From positions 1 to 64,000 of the forward strand of contig NZ_JTHP01000007.1 in NCBI RefSeq assembly GCF_000943545.1: a DNA stretch of 64,000 bases, read 5' to 3'. Position numbers and translations under genes: made by a program. The stretch comes from Paenibacillus terrae (lineage in GTDB: Bacteria > Bacillota > Bacilli > Paenibacillales > Paenibacillaceae). Within the stretch, counting starts at the first letter, position 1; every line of letters begins with the position of its first letter. The notes under the pieces were generated by a model, which was not told the DNA's origin, ran no database searches, and saw only the letters and a program-made list of their open reading frames with translations. Shown here piece by piece: positions 52,939 to 62,722 of this stretch.

Positions 52939-54087
52939 TCAGACTCCTGCCAACAAACCCTTATAGTAATGAACTATATCCTTAACCGTGTTCTCGATAA
53001 CAAAATGCTTCTTGACCCGTTCCATCCCTTTATCGCCCATTTGCTGACGTTCCTGTGGATGCTCCAGCATCCAGCGGATGGCTTCTTCCAGCTTGGCCGG
53101 ATCACCCGGTTCAATAAGTAGCCCGGTTTCGTTCGGTACGACGGTTTCCCTAGGTCCACCCTCATTCGAAGCAATCACCGGCAGCCCTGCGGCCATGCCT
53201 TCAATAATGACCTGCCCGAACGGCTCCGGTGTGATGGAGGTGTGAATCAGCAGATCACAACGCTGCATCAGGCCCTGAATGTCATCGACGTGTCCAAGTA
53301 AATTGACGTTGTCTAATCCGTATTCGCGCATCGTGGATTCCAGACGGCGTTTGTATTCCTCTTCGCCGAAGAGCGCATCTCCAGCCAGCCAAAATTTCAC
53401 ACGCTTATCCGGTAAAAAAGAGCGCGCCGCTTCCAATAAAATATGCTGTCCCTTCCACTCTGCCAGTCTGCCGACCAACACGACGTTAAACGAGTCATCG
53501 TCACGTGAATTTGCAGTCGCATCACGGGCCGTAATCGCTTTGGCAAATGCCGAGTAGACGACGAGCGTCTTTTTGTCCGGGGGCAGCTCCAGCGCACTCA
53601 GCGTGGACTTGGAATTGGCAATGACGCCGTTGGGCAAAAAGCGGGACATCAGCCGAATGCCTTTGGCCACAATCGGCTTCAGGTACGGCGGACCGATATG
53701 GTCACGGATATGCCAGATCAACGGCACCTTCGCTGACTTCGCGGCTACTGCGCCGTAGAACGCCGACTTGAGCGAGTTCGTGTGAACACACACGACCTTT
53801 TCCTCGCGCAGCAAAGGCGCAAGCTTTTTCCCATAAGCCAACAGTCGGTAGGCTGCCGCAGGCGCACCCAGATTGACGGCATTCCGTCCCCGATTGCGAA
53901 TGGAATCATCCAGCGGAACGATACGCACATCAATATTGCGCTGCCGAAGACGATCGGCCAAATCGCCTTCCTCCGCCAAAATCACGAGCGGGTCGATATG
54001 TTCCCCGATGTTCGTCAGTATGTTATACAACGCGACTTCGCCACCGCTCCATCTTGCCGTGTGGTCAATATAAGCTATTCTCAGCAT
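52939..54087 (-). CDS. GT4-family glycosyltransferase
   Basis: The 382-residue GT-B enzyme starts LRIAYIDHTARWSGGEVALY and has VVLVGRLAEWKGQHILLEAA and PEPFGQVIIEGMAAGLPVIA, the EPFG...E motif of retaining GT4 enzymes. It overlaps the upstream glycosyltransferase gene by seven bases. Donor and acceptor sugars are unknown. Confidence 0.92.
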   Translation of the reverse strand: MLRIAYIDHTARWSGGEVALYNILTNIGEHIDPLVILAEEGDLADRLRQRNIDVRIVPLDDSIRNRGRNAVNLGAPAAAYRLLAYGKKLAPLLREEKVVCVHTNSLKSAFYGAVAAKSAKVPLIWHIRDHIGPPYLKPIVAKGIRLMSRFLPNGVIANSKSTLSALELPPDKKTLVVYSAFAKAITARDATANSRDDDSFNVVLVGRLAEWKGQHILLEAARSFLPDKRVKFWLAGDALFGEEEYKRRLESTMREYGLDNVNLLGHVDDIQGLMQRCDLLIHTSITPEPFGQVIIEGMAAGLPVIASNEGGPRETVVPNETGLLIEPGDPAKLEEAIRWMLEHPQERQQMGDKGMERVKKHFVIENTVKDIVHYYKGLLAGV

Positions 54088-55268
54088 TTTGCAGCCGCCT
54101 TTCTGTCAAGGACCTGCCGGAACACATCTTCCACCTGCTCCGCCACATGTCCCCACGTATATTTGCTCAGGACATGGTCCCTGCATTCCCGTGCGTTGGG
54201 AAGGGCTTCGCGGTTATCCAGCACACGCAGCAGTCCTTCCGCAATGGCTTCGCTGTCCGTTCCCCGGAACAACAGCTCCGGACGGAACCCACTTAAAATT
54301 TCCCTGTTGCCGCCTACAGGAGTCGCCATCACCGGCAACCCCGAGGCCATCGCTTCCACCGTAATCAGGCCGAAGCCCTCCAGTGCCTGTGTCGGCACAA
54401 CGAACATATTCGATGCCTGATGATACAGGGGGAGTTCCTCATCCGATACATATCCAAGCAATCTCACATGATTATGAAGATTGTATTCTGCCACCTTGGA
54501 AGCCAATTCCTCCATCAGAGGTCCCTTCCCCCCAATCAGCAGCAGATGATCAGGATGACGCTCGGTTACCCGCCGCCATGCTTCCAGCAGCTGCAGCAGT
54601 CCCATTCGGTTAACAAGACGACGGACGGTCAGCACAATCGTCGCATTCTGTGGCAAATTCAGCCGTTCCCGCACCCTCCCCCGATCCTCTGCCGGATGGA
54701 ACCTCTCTACATTCGCCGCACCGGGAATGATATGGATTTTGCTGAGTGGAACCTTATAATGCTCATGCAGAATATCCCGAAAGGTTTCGCTCAGCACTAC
54801 AAATTTGTCCGCCAGACCATAAGCCTTCATTTCAATGGATTTGGCCAACGTTGTTTTCAGCAGATGCTTGAGGCCTTGCCCTTCAATCTTCATTTCCTCC
54901 GTCCATGGGCCGTGGAAGGTGGTGACTACCGGAATTCCCCGTTTTTTCGCCTCCAGCGCCGGGCCGACACCATAGGGGGCAAAATGGGAGTACAGCACAT
55001 CTATCGGCTGCTTGTCGAACAGCGTTGCTGCATATTTTTGCATCAGCTCTCGACGCTTCCAGATGGATTGCTGCTTGCTGCCAATCGAATGAATTCGGAT
55101 ATTTTCAGGTACTTGCGGCTTCTCATCGCTACAGATTAAAGCATCCAGCGTATTTTGCTCCGCCAGTTGCTCACAGATGGATTTGAAGTACGTGTTTAAT
55201 CCGCCGGGCTGCAAGGACGGCCAGCTAAGCCCTGTTGCTGCAATGCGAAATCCGTTATTGTACGACAT
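54081..55268 (-). CDS. GT4-family glycosyltransferase
   Basis: The 395-residue enzyme has FRIAATGLSWPSLQPGGLNT at the N-terminus (donor-side glycine loop), IVLTVRRLVNRMGLLQLLEA, and QALEGFGLITVEAMASGLPV. I chose the ATG at 55268, after AAAGGAG at good spacing; an upstream in-frame ATG has no site. It overlaps both neighbours, so expression is coupled. Confidence 0.92.
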   Translation of the reverse strand: MSYNNGFRIAATGLSWPSLQPGGLNTYFKSICEQLAEQNTLDALICSDEKPQVPENIRIHSIGSKQQSIWKRRELMQKYAATLFDKQPIDVLYSHFAPYGVGPALEAKKRGIPVVTTFHGPWTEEMKIEGQGLKHLLKTTLAKSIEMKAYGLADKFVVLSETFRDILHEHYKVPLSKIHIIPGAANVERFHPAEDRGRVRERLNLPQNATIVLTVRRLVNRMGLLQLLEAWRRVTERHPDHLLLIGGKGPLMEELASKVAEYNLHNHVRLLGYVSDEELPLYHQASNMFVVPTQALEGFGLITVEAMASGLPVMATPVGGNREILSGFRPELLFRGTDSEAIAEGLLRVLDNREALPNARECRDHVLSKYTWGHVAEQVEDVFRQVLDRKAAAKC

Positions 55269-56094
55269 AGCTGGTTTCTCCTTTCTGCTCGGTCTGTCCG
55301 TCTTCCACAATCTCTATTTTTTTTCGCCGCTTCGTCAGCTCATAATGCTTGAAACAGACCAGAAATTCGTACATCACCCAAAAGACCGCTACTGCAAAAC
55401 CTGCCAATCCCTTGCGGTATAAGCCTTGGACAAAATACTTCTGCACAAAGCGGGCTGGAGGTCGCAACAACAGCCTGGAAATCCGAAAGGATCTGCCTTT
55501 GTTAAAGGCCGTCTCTGCTTCGAGGTCCGTATACTTGTTAAAACGGGTCATATGATCACTGATACTGCGGAAGCCGTAGTGCCATAACACACCCTCCAGT
55601 TTAATGATCTGGGAAGAGGCTACATCCGGCATTTCATGAACAAGACTATTCGTAATGCCGTAAATACGCCGATTGTACAGACGAACCAAATGCTCGCCTT
55701 TGTTCATCCATTTGCCCAAAAAATCACCAATTCGAAACACAGAGTATGCTTTGGCCGGATCATGGAGTGTTTCCTTGACCTTCAACAAATCTCCAAGAAG
55801 CTCCGCATCTACCACCTCGTCCGTATCAATCAGGAAAATCCAATCAAATTCGGCTTTTTCAACACCAAACATGCGCTGCTTCGCATAACCGGGCCATGGG
55901 TTGGAAAACACCCGACAGCCCAATGATTCAGCTACCTGAATCGTATTGTCCTTGCTCCCTCCGTCAATGACGACGATATCGTCCGCAAAGGGCTTGCAGG
56001 ATTTAATGGCGGCTGTGACTCGAGTGCCATCATCCTGAGCGATAATAACTACGGATATCCGGTTGTCCGCGGGAACGCTAGACATGTGGTTCAT
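55255..56094 (-). CDS. GT2-family glycosyltransferase (KdtX/WaaE-like)
   Basis: The 279-residue GT-A enzyme shows ISVVIIAQDDGTRVTAAIKS, DIVVIDGGSKDNTIQVAESL, WPGYAKQRMFGVEKAEFDWI, FLIDTDEVVD (DxD-type) and the C-terminal WVMYEFLVCFKHYELTK membrane-associated helix. This layout is that of the WaaE/KdtX group of beta-glycosyltransferases. The start follows AGGAGG. Confidence 0.9.
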   Translation of the reverse strand: MNHMSSVPADNRISVVIIAQDDGTRVTAAIKSCKPFADDIVVIDGGSKDNTIQVAESLGCRVFSNPWPGYAKQRMFGVEKAEFDWIFLIDTDEVVDAELLGDLLKVKETLHDPAKAYSVFRIGDFLGKWMNKGEHLVRLYNRRIYGITNSLVHEMPDVASSQIIKLEGVLWHYGFRSISDHMTRFNKYTDLEAETAFNKGRSFRISRLLLRPPARFVQKYFVQGLYRKGLAGFAVAVFWVMYEFLVCFKHYELTKRRKKIEIVEDGQTEQKGETSYVVQ

Positions 56095-56116
56095 TAGGGG
56101 GTGCCTCCTTCTTTAT

Positions 56117-57496
56117 CTAACCGTTAACTGGCTTTTTCCGGATGTAGTGTGACATCGTTGATCGGAGCCATTGAATATCTTGTTTGGAAATAAGTAGTCT
56201 CGGAATTTTCATTTTCAGAACGAATTTAACATTACATAAAATGAAACCGAACCGTAGAATCCCCGAAGACAGCATTGCTATCCCTGCACCCGTCAAGCCG
56301 TATCTCGGAACGAGTATAGACAGCAATGGTATGACGAGCGCCAATCCGACACCCTGTAGGATGGTAACCAGCTTGGGCTTACCCAGCGCCATGAATTGCT
56401 GTGCCAGCACCATGGTTCCTCCGCTGATGGCAACCTCAAGCACCAGTAACCGGAATACCGTAAGCGCTTGTTTAAACTCCTGACCATATAGCAATGTAAA
56501 TACGAACGGAGCAATCAGCATCAGCATCATGGCAGCCAGAATCGTTGCTGTTGAAGTCACCCGAAATGCCCGGAATGTTATTGCAACCGCGTCCTCCTTG
56601 TTTAACCCGGAGGCCTTGGGAAAGAGCACGACGATAATCGAGGTTGAAAATACATTCACCATCCGGGCCAGGCTGACCGCTACCGCATATAAGCCGAGAT
56701 CAGCCGGTCTGAGCAGACCCGCAATCAGGATCTGATCAATGTAACTAGAAACCTGCCCCATGAGATCGTTGCCGTATGAGCCCATGCCGTAGGTAAAGAG
56801 ATTTTTGAATTGCGTCCAGCTGTTCTTCACCTTCGGTTTGTACAGCCGAACCATTCGAATCGTGACACCGATATAAATCGGCAAACCTGGCAGCAAATAG
56901 GCCAAGGCTGAGGTGTACGGATTCATTTGACCCGTCAGGATCAGGATCGCCAGACCCAGCAGCGTGCTCAGCGGCACCAGATACCGAAACAAATTGTACT
57001 GCTTGTATTCCGACCGGACCTGAAGCAATGCATTATTGATCTGTGAGATCGCGATAAGCGGACACATCATCATGGAGCATTGGGCGAACAGGATGACCGA
57101 TGAAGAAAAGGAGCGCAGCCAATAAGGAATCAGGAACACGCCGATAAGTGTCGCCAAGCCCCCGAACATCGTCGCCAGTAGCAAGGCGAGGCCGTACAGC
57201 TTGCCTGTTTCCTCCGGGTTCCTTTTCGCATTGTAAATCAACGCGGACGGGACACCGAAGCTCATGCAGAAGGCGAGAAATTGGGACCAGTTCACCATCG
57301 CGGTCTGTTCCCCGCGTCCGGTAGGACCCAGGAATCGGGCCGTCAGCACGCCAGTCAGCATGTTCACGACGAGAATCAGCATGCTGAATATCATCGTTTT
57401 GACTGCTGCCGAGCTGCTATCCTTGCTTTTGGCAAAGCGAACCACCGTGGACCATAGTGTCCGGACAGGTGCGGATAATGTTTGTAAGTTTTGCAC
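56117..57496 (-). CDS. Polysaccharide flippase (Wzx-like, module II)
   Basis: The 459-residue protein has 12-14 membrane segments and the opening TMIFSMLILVVNMLTGVLTA, RFLGPTGRGEQTAM, typical of the MOP flippases. I chose the GTG at 57496, with AAAGAAGG upstream; the open frame continues into the preceding gene. It would export the module II repeat unit. It is only distantly similar to the module I flippase, in line with a different substrate. Confidence 0.9.
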   Translation of the reverse strand: MQNLQTLSAPVRTLWSTVVRFAKSKDSSSAAVKTMIFSMLILVVNMLTGVLTARFLGPTGRGEQTAMVNWSQFLAFCMSFGVPSALIYNAKRNPEETGKLYGLALLLATMFGGLATLIGVFLIPYWLRSFSSSVILFAQCSMMMCPLIAISQINNALLQVRSEYKQYNLFRYLVPLSTLLGLAILILTGQMNPYTSALAYLLPGLPIYIGVTIRMVRLYKPKVKNSWTQFKNLFTYGMGSYGNDLMGQVSSYIDQILIAGLLRPADLGLYAVAVSLARMVNVFSTSIIVVLFPKASGLNKEDAVAITFRAFRVTSTATILAAMMLMLIAPFVFTLLYGQEFKQALTVFRLLVLEVAISGGTMVLAQQFMALGKPKLVTILQGVGLALVIPLLSILVPRYGLTGAGIAMLSSGILRFGFILCNVKFVLKMKIPRLLISKQDIQWLRSTMSHYIRKKPVNG

Positions 57497-57501
57497 AGCC
57501 T

Positions 57502-58953
57502 TTACCTTCTTTCCGCGATGACATCTTTCGCCCACAGTCCTATTCCGATCATCATCCAGATCAGATAGCCGCGCATACCGGGAAAGCCGTTATCCGATAT
57601 GAGACTGGCTACAGCTCCGGCCCACGTAGCCAACGCCAGTCTGATATAAGGCTGGCTGGAATCTCGCTCGGCAATGCGGACAAGGAGGCGCTTGACGATA
57701 ACGAACAGACCACCGAAGAAAAAGAATGCTCCGAAAATACCGAAGGTGAGAAAAATGGCAATATAGCCATTATCCATAATCCCAAGTTCACCGAGATCGC
57801 CGCCGTTATCTAGCTTGGTTCCAATTCCGACACTCCCGATCCCCTGCCCCACCGGATTACCGACAATGGCCGGAAGCATCGTATGCAACAGATCCAGGCG
57901 TTCATTGTACGAATGATCCTGTTGAATATCCGTCAACGTTTGCATGCGGGCCACGAGACCTTCTGCTCCCGGCAGCTTCGGAACAATGATGAAGAGAAGG
58001 AGGCCAACGACAGCAAGTTGAAACAAGGTTTTCCACTTTCCCTTGGAGGATGAAGTGAGGATATACGCCAGCAGCATAACGAATGCAATCAGCCATGCCG
58101 AACGTACCAGCGTGATCAAAAGACAAACGACCGTCAGCAGGACTCCGATCCATCCCAATGTGCCGCGCCACCGTTTTTCCATCAGCATGGGTACGAGCGC
58201 CATTGCCAGGAAAATAGCGCAGGGACCAGGCGAGTTCATAGAAGAGAAAACTCTGATTTGGAGTGGCTCTGGTATACCGATAGAATTCATCTCTACGTTA
58301 TTCATCCAAAACGCATCCCAAGGAGGCACTGTCAAATACTGAATAATGCCGTAAATCGCCACAAGAACGGCAATGTTAGCATACGAATACAGCAGACGAT
58401 CCAGCTCCTTCGCTTTCATGGGCTTAATCGCAAGATAAGGCAGCAGTAGCAAAGGAATCACATAGTTGGCTAAATCATAGGTAAAAACGATTCCATTTTT
58501 GAACAACCCGACCACACTTCCGTAGGCCAGTTCAATCCCAAAAAACACAGCAATTCGGGTCAATGGCTTTTCCGCCTGATGAATGCCACGCAGCACAGGA
58601 ATAATCAACATGCTGCTGACCAGCAACGGTGCCAAGCTCAATAAGGACACCGAGTGATACGTTCCCTCCAGCCAGTCTGCAATGCGCCGGATTTCCGGTC
58701 CTACTGCCCACACCATCAGTGTGTACGGAATCAGCATCCGCGATTGAATGATCGCCAGCAAAAAAGCCGGAAAAACGAGTGCCAGCAATATGGCTCCCTG
58801 CTGGCTCATGGTGGGATTCATCTTGGCGCTGACAAATCCGATGGCGAGTGGCAGCATACAAGCCAGCACTCCCATGCCGATCATGCCGATTCCACGCCGA
58901 TTTCCTAACCAAACGGAAACCTGCTGATCTGCCAGCCGAGTCATATTTCTCAC
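57502..58953 (-). CDS. O-antigen ligase/polymerase-like membrane protein (Wzy candidate)
   Basis: The 483-residue protein has about twelve membrane segments and a large outer loop (about 345-405) with ERLDLLHTMLPAIVGNPVGQ, GIGSVGIGTKLDNGG, the pattern of Wzy/WaaL proteins. It should link repeat units on the outer face. GTG at 58953 is six bases after GGAGG and overlaps the upstream stop. A second such protein is encoded at 59725-61063. Confidence 0.88.
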   Translation of the reverse strand: MRNMTRLADQQVSVWLGNRRGIGMIGMGVLACMLPLAIGFVSAKMNPTMSQQGAILLALVFPAFLLAIIQSRMLIPYTLMVWAVGPEIRRIADWLEGTYHSVSLLSLAPLLVSSMLIIPVLRGIHQAEKPLTRIAVFFGIELAYGSVVGLFKNGIVFTYDLANYVIPLLLLPYLAIKPMKAKELDRLLYSYANIAVLVAIYGIIQYLTVPPWDAFWMNNVEMNSIGIPEPLQIRVFSSMNSPGPCAIFLAMALVPMLMEKRWRGTLGWIGVLLTVVCLLITLVRSAWLIAFVMLLAYILTSSSKGKWKTLFQLAVVGLLLFIIVPKLPGAEGLVARMQTLTDIQQDHSYNERLDLLHTMLPAIVGNPVGQGIGSVGIGTKLDNGGDLGELGIMDNGYIAIFLTFGIFGAFFFFGGLFVIVKRLLVRIAERDSSQPYIRLALATWAGAVASLISDNGFPGMRGYLIWMMIGIGLWAKDVIAERR

Positions 58954-59720
58954 CCCTGACCTCCCTTCACCCGGTTCCGCTTGAACATTTCCTTAAACAG
59001 CAGAACGAGAAACTGGGAATCCTCAATCAAGTATCTTTTCCACAAACGTTTAGGCTCCTGAGACAACCGCCAAAACCATTCAAATCCCGTCTTCTGCATC
59101 AGCTCCGGTGCACGTTTCACATTTCCCGACAGAAAATCAAACGTAGCTCCTACCCCTATCGAAATCGGAGCGCGATATGTCTCGTAATATCTGTAAATCC
59201 ATTTTTCCTGTTTAGGTGCACCTACGCCGACAAAAACGATGTCCGGGCGGGCCTCTTGCAGCAATTGGACAATGTGTCTGTTCTCTTCCTCATTTTTCTC
59301 AAAGCCATAGGAAGGAGAGTAACAACCCACTACATTCATGTTTGGGTACGACTCCTGAAGATTGAGCATCGCCTTCTCAGGAATACCGTCCGCCGCACCC
59401 AGAAAAAACAACCGATAGCCTCGATCCTCAAAAGCCTCCCCCAGCCGGGTGAACAGATCGGAGCCTGACACCTTTTGCTTGAGGGGCTTTTTCAGCAACC
59501 TGGACGCCCATATAATTGGCATTCCATCGGCCACCACAGCTCCTGCATCGGAATATACCTTGCGAAATTCATCATCCTTGCGAAGCTTGATCACATGATC
59601 GACATTACAGGTCAAAATGTAGGAATGACGCTGATGCTCAATAGAAGTATCTATAAATTCAAGTAGATCGTTAAAATCATAATTATCAAAGTTGACATCG
59701 AACATGTTCACTCTGCTCAT
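58950..59720 (-). CDS. WecG/TagA/CpsF-family glycosyltransferase (copy 2)
   Basis: The 256-residue protein has the GT26 features TCNVDHVIKLRKDDEFRKVY, VVADGMPIIWASRLLKKPLK, RLFFLGAADGIPEKAMLNL, VFVGVGAPKQEKWIYRYYE and GVGATFDFLSGNVKRAPEL. It shares this pattern with the gene at 31990 but differs widely elsewhere, so each initiating enzyme may have its own second-step transferase. It lies four bases after the polymerase-like gene and overlaps the next one. Confidence 0.93.
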   Translation of the reverse strand: MSRVNMFDVNFDNYDFNDLLEFIDTSIEHQRHSYILTCNVDHVIKLRKDDEFRKVYSDAGAVVADGMPIIWASRLLKKPLKQKVSGSDLFTRLGEAFEDRGYRLFFLGAADGIPEKAMLNLQESYPNMNVVGCYSPSYGFEKNEEENRHIVQLLQEARPDIVFVGVGAPKQEKWIYRYYETYRAPISIGVGATFDFLSGNVKRAPELMQKTGFEWFWRLSQEPKRLWKRYLIEDSQFLVLLFKEMFKRNRVKGGQG

Positions 59721-59724
59721 CGTA

Positions 59725-61063
59725 TCACTTCTCTTTGCGAAAATCGGTTTGAGTAGATGTCTGGTATAAAGCGTTCAAATACCAGCAAAATGGAATAATC
59801 ATCTGAACCGTCGACAACGTGTTATCTGAAAACGAATAAATCAGAAAGCCCGCAATCAAGCTTGCAAAATAAGGTTTGATTGGCTTGGCAAGCGACCGGT
59901 AAATGAGAACGAACACGACCAGCAATGAAAGCATCAATAACCCGCAGCCGATATATCCCGTGTCAAAATAAAAGCGTATATACTCGTTATGCGGCACGAC
60001 AAAGCCTTTGAATAACGTCCCGTCGTTCGCAACTGTCACCGCGCCAAGACCCCTGCCTGACCACGGATAATCCTGTACTCTGTTCAAGAAATATTCCCAT
60101 GCCTCCGAGCGTCCCGACAGATCAATTCCCGTATCGGTCTCCCGCTCGAAGGAGCGTTTTTTTAAATTGTTCCATTGCAGGGCCACCGCCCCCAGAGCAA
60201 TCAAAAACGATCCGGCCAGCGGTAGCAAATAATTGACTTTCCCCTTGAGATACTGCCTGGCGATATCGAACAGATACACAGCAAACATGAGCAACAGTGC
60301 CAGAATCGGGCCGCGTGTGCCGGTGGCAATCAGAATCAAAAAGTTCAGCGCCAGCACCGTATAATAAAAGGCAGCTTGCTGCGGCTTGCGTTTGACCTCA
60401 ATCAGCGAGACGGCAATCCCGAGAAAGGAGAGCATCGCCAGATGAGGCGGAATGTTCGCCCCCTGTACTCTCACCGCTCCCGTAAATTCCACATCGGTAA
60501 ACGAATGCAGCCCTACGACCTGTAAACCGAGTCCAACGACCACACTAATGATCGGCAGCAGGCTGATCAACCGGATATGCTTTTCCGCCACCTCCTTCTT
60601 CCACTGGATCAAGTAAAAAAAAGAAGGGGAGCGATAGTCCGACGAACGCCTTCACTGCAATTGAGGTCGTCAGCGTAGGCAGCCATGCTGAAAATCCAAA
60701 TGTAATCCCTAGCATGATCACCAATGCCCAGATCGGATAGCTAAATTTGAGGCGTATGCCGTAAACGAGCATGCAAGGTACCAGCAAGGCCAAAATACCC
60801 AATTTGTATAATGACAAAATCTCGATACCGAATACGCCACCCTGATACAAGGAATCCACCGATACCGCCGTGCTCAGCAGAACTGCATAGCTGATGCGCT
60901 CCGGATGATGGATAGAAACGGCCAGCAGAAGCAGTAAGCATACCGCCGCAATGCTGGCCACCGGCTGATAAGTAGCCGCAATTCCTACAGCAAGAGCGCC
61001 CAGAAGAAAAATGAAAACATGCTGTATTGTGTTTATTCTCGAAGTCCAAGGATAGTTGCTCAT
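59725..61063 (-). pseudogene. Second O-antigen polymerase-like gene, split by a frameshift at a T8 tract
   Basis: Two frames form one membrane protein. The first (start 61063) codes about 150 residues with five membrane segments and reaches SLPFFF; it then reads LLDPVEEGGGG and stops at 60545. The second continues as YLIQWKKEVAEKH after removal of one base and runs to 59725 with further membrane segments and the outer loop GRSEAWEYFLNRVQDYPWSG, RGLGAVTVANDGTL. The break lies at eight A on the + strand (60615-60622). With seven bases the reading would give about 448 residues, normal for Wzy. It may be a true mutation, a phase-variable tract, ribosomal slippage or a sequencing error. Confidence 0.85.
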
Positions 61064-61072
61064 GATCAATCT

Positions 61073-62008
61073 TCACCCCGCAGCTGACTCGCTTTTCCGG
61101 TTGCGCAGCGTATCCAGGGTTCCCCGTATACTTTCAAATCTGCACCGGTTCAACAGCTTTCTGCCCTCAGTACGTGCAAGCAGGGAGTCCACCGTGTTGT
61201 ATAGCCATTTGGCTGCCGTCTTCGCCATCAGCATCACGTTGCCGCGCAGGCCTGCGGCCTGAACAGCGTGAGACATGCCCTGACAGTAGTAACGATTCAT
61301 GATCCATTCCTTCGTCAACCGTGCAGCCGGAACAAAATGCTTCACAGCCATGTGAGGATGATACATGATCGTTCCGCCATTTTTACGAATCTGCTCGAAC
61401 ACCCACGATTCTTCACCAGATAAGAGGATGTCTCCCTTTCTTCCCAAATGAAGCGGGAACATCACAGCAGCAAAAGCTGTTTTGCGCATGGCCATATTCG
61501 CTCCGAACGGGTTCAGTCCCGCCGGATATTCGCGGATGGCTTTTCCCAAGTCAATAATCGTGTAAGGCAGCTCAAGCGGCCCTGTCAGCCAGCCCGGTCG
61601 TTCCGTTTCAAACAAAGGATCTATCTTCCCGCCCATGGCCGTCAGCTCGGGATTGTTCCCGAAGGTCAACATAATCGTTTGCAGCCATGTAACACACGGG
61701 ATCGCATCATCATCCAGAAAAGCAATGACTTCTGCCCTCGATAACGTAATGCCCGCATTACGAGCAGCTGATAATCCTTGCTCGCGCTCATAATGATACC
61801 GGAGATGAATATCCTGACCGTGTGCGGCACTAAATCTTTTGATCGTCGCCGCCGTATGATCGGTGGAGCGATTATCGACCACAATGATCTCAGCCAGCGC
61901 AAGGTCGTTCAGCTCCAGCAGGGACATTAGCGTTTTTTCCAGCAGGTCCGCCCGGTTATAGGTGCAAATAACGACGGACACTGCGGGACACCGCTTGAAT
62001 GCATCCAT
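61073..62008 (-). CDS. GT2-family glycosyltransferase
   Basis: The 311-residue GT-A enzyme has VSVVICTYNRADLLEKTLMS, IIVVDNRSTDHTAATIKRF, REQGLSAARNAGI, FLDDDAIPC (DxD) and PFGANMAMRKTAF, GEESWVFEQIRK. Its ATG overlaps the stop of the upstream initiating transferase by one base. It probably adds one of the early sugars of the module II unit. Confidence 0.93.
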   Translation of the reverse strand: MDAFKRCPAVSVVICTYNRADLLEKTLMSLLELNDLALAEIIVVDNRSTDHTAATIKRFSAAHGQDIHLRYHYEREQGLSAARNAGITLSRAEVIAFLDDDAIPCVTWLQTIMLTFGNNPELTAMGGKIDPLFETERPGWLTGPLELPYTIIDLGKAIREYPAGLNPFGANMAMRKTAFAAVMFPLHLGRKGDILLSGEESWVFEQIRKNGGTIMYHPHMAVKHFVPAARLTKEWIMNRYYCQGMSHAVQAAGLRGNVMLMAKTAAKWLYNTVDSLLARTEGRKLLNRCRFESIRGTLDTLRNRKSESAAG

Positions 62009-62706
62009 CAGTAAGCATCCTTGGAGAACAGCATTTTAATGCCTGTTTTCATGATGATTTTCAGATCGAGCCACGTATTGCGAACATGAATATACTTCAA
62101 ATCCATTTGCACCATTTCTTCGAAGCCTACACTGTTACGTGCGCTCACCTGCCAGTAGCCGGTACATCCCGGTGTGACAATCAGGCGTTGCTTGTCATAA
62201 TCGGAGTATTGCTCAACCTCGCTCGGCAATGGCGGACGCGGACCCACTAATGTCATGTCCCCGACCAGCACATTCCACAGCTGCGGAATCTCATCAATAC
62301 TCGTCTTGCGCAAAAAACTGCCAATCTTCGTAATCCGCGGATCGTTTTTAATTTTGAACATGGCGCCGCTCACTTCATTCAGCTCCATCAAATCCTTTTT
62401 CAGCTCCTCGGCATTGGACACCATCGAACGGAATTTATACATGTTGAATAGCTTCTCGTTCTTGCCCACCCGAGTTTGCTTGAAAAACACGCTTCCCTTC
62501 GGATCCTCGAGCTTGATCAAAACACCCACCACGATAAAAAGCGGCAGTAATACGATCAAACCCACAAAAGACAGCAACATGTCGAGGAATCGCTTGGTTA
62601 CCAGGTAAGACGTTTTATCCTGAATTTGTGTATTTCCGTATGGCATGTAAAACGCTTTACCTGACATGACAGCCTCGCCGTCCTCCGGTAAATTTTCCAT
62701 GCTCAT
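62008..62706 (-). CDS. Undecaprenyl-phosphate sugar-1-phosphate transferase (initiating enzyme, copy 2)
   Basis: The 232-residue protein has one membrane helix (LSFVGLIVLLPLFIVVGVLI, about 48-67) and the motifs [68 protein letters not shown] and PGCTGYWQVSARN. The catalytic Asp-Glu pair is in the SIDEIPQ motif. It is like copy 1 in most of the catalytic domain. The start follows GAGAGGGGG. Confidence 0.94.
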   Translation of the reverse strand: MSMENLPEDGEAVMSGKAFYMPYGNTQIQDKTSYLVTKRFLDMLLSFVGLIVLLPLFIVVGVLIKLEDPKGSVFFKQTRVGKNEKLFNMYKFRSMVSNAEELKKDLMELNEVSGAMFKIKNDPRITKIGSFLRKTSIDEIPQLWNVLVGDMTLVGPRPPLPSEVEQYSDYDKQRLIVTPGCTGYWQVSARNSVGFEEMVQMDLKYIHVRNTWLDLKIIMKTGIKMLFSKDAY

Positions 62707-62722
62707 GCTGACGTGCCCCCTC

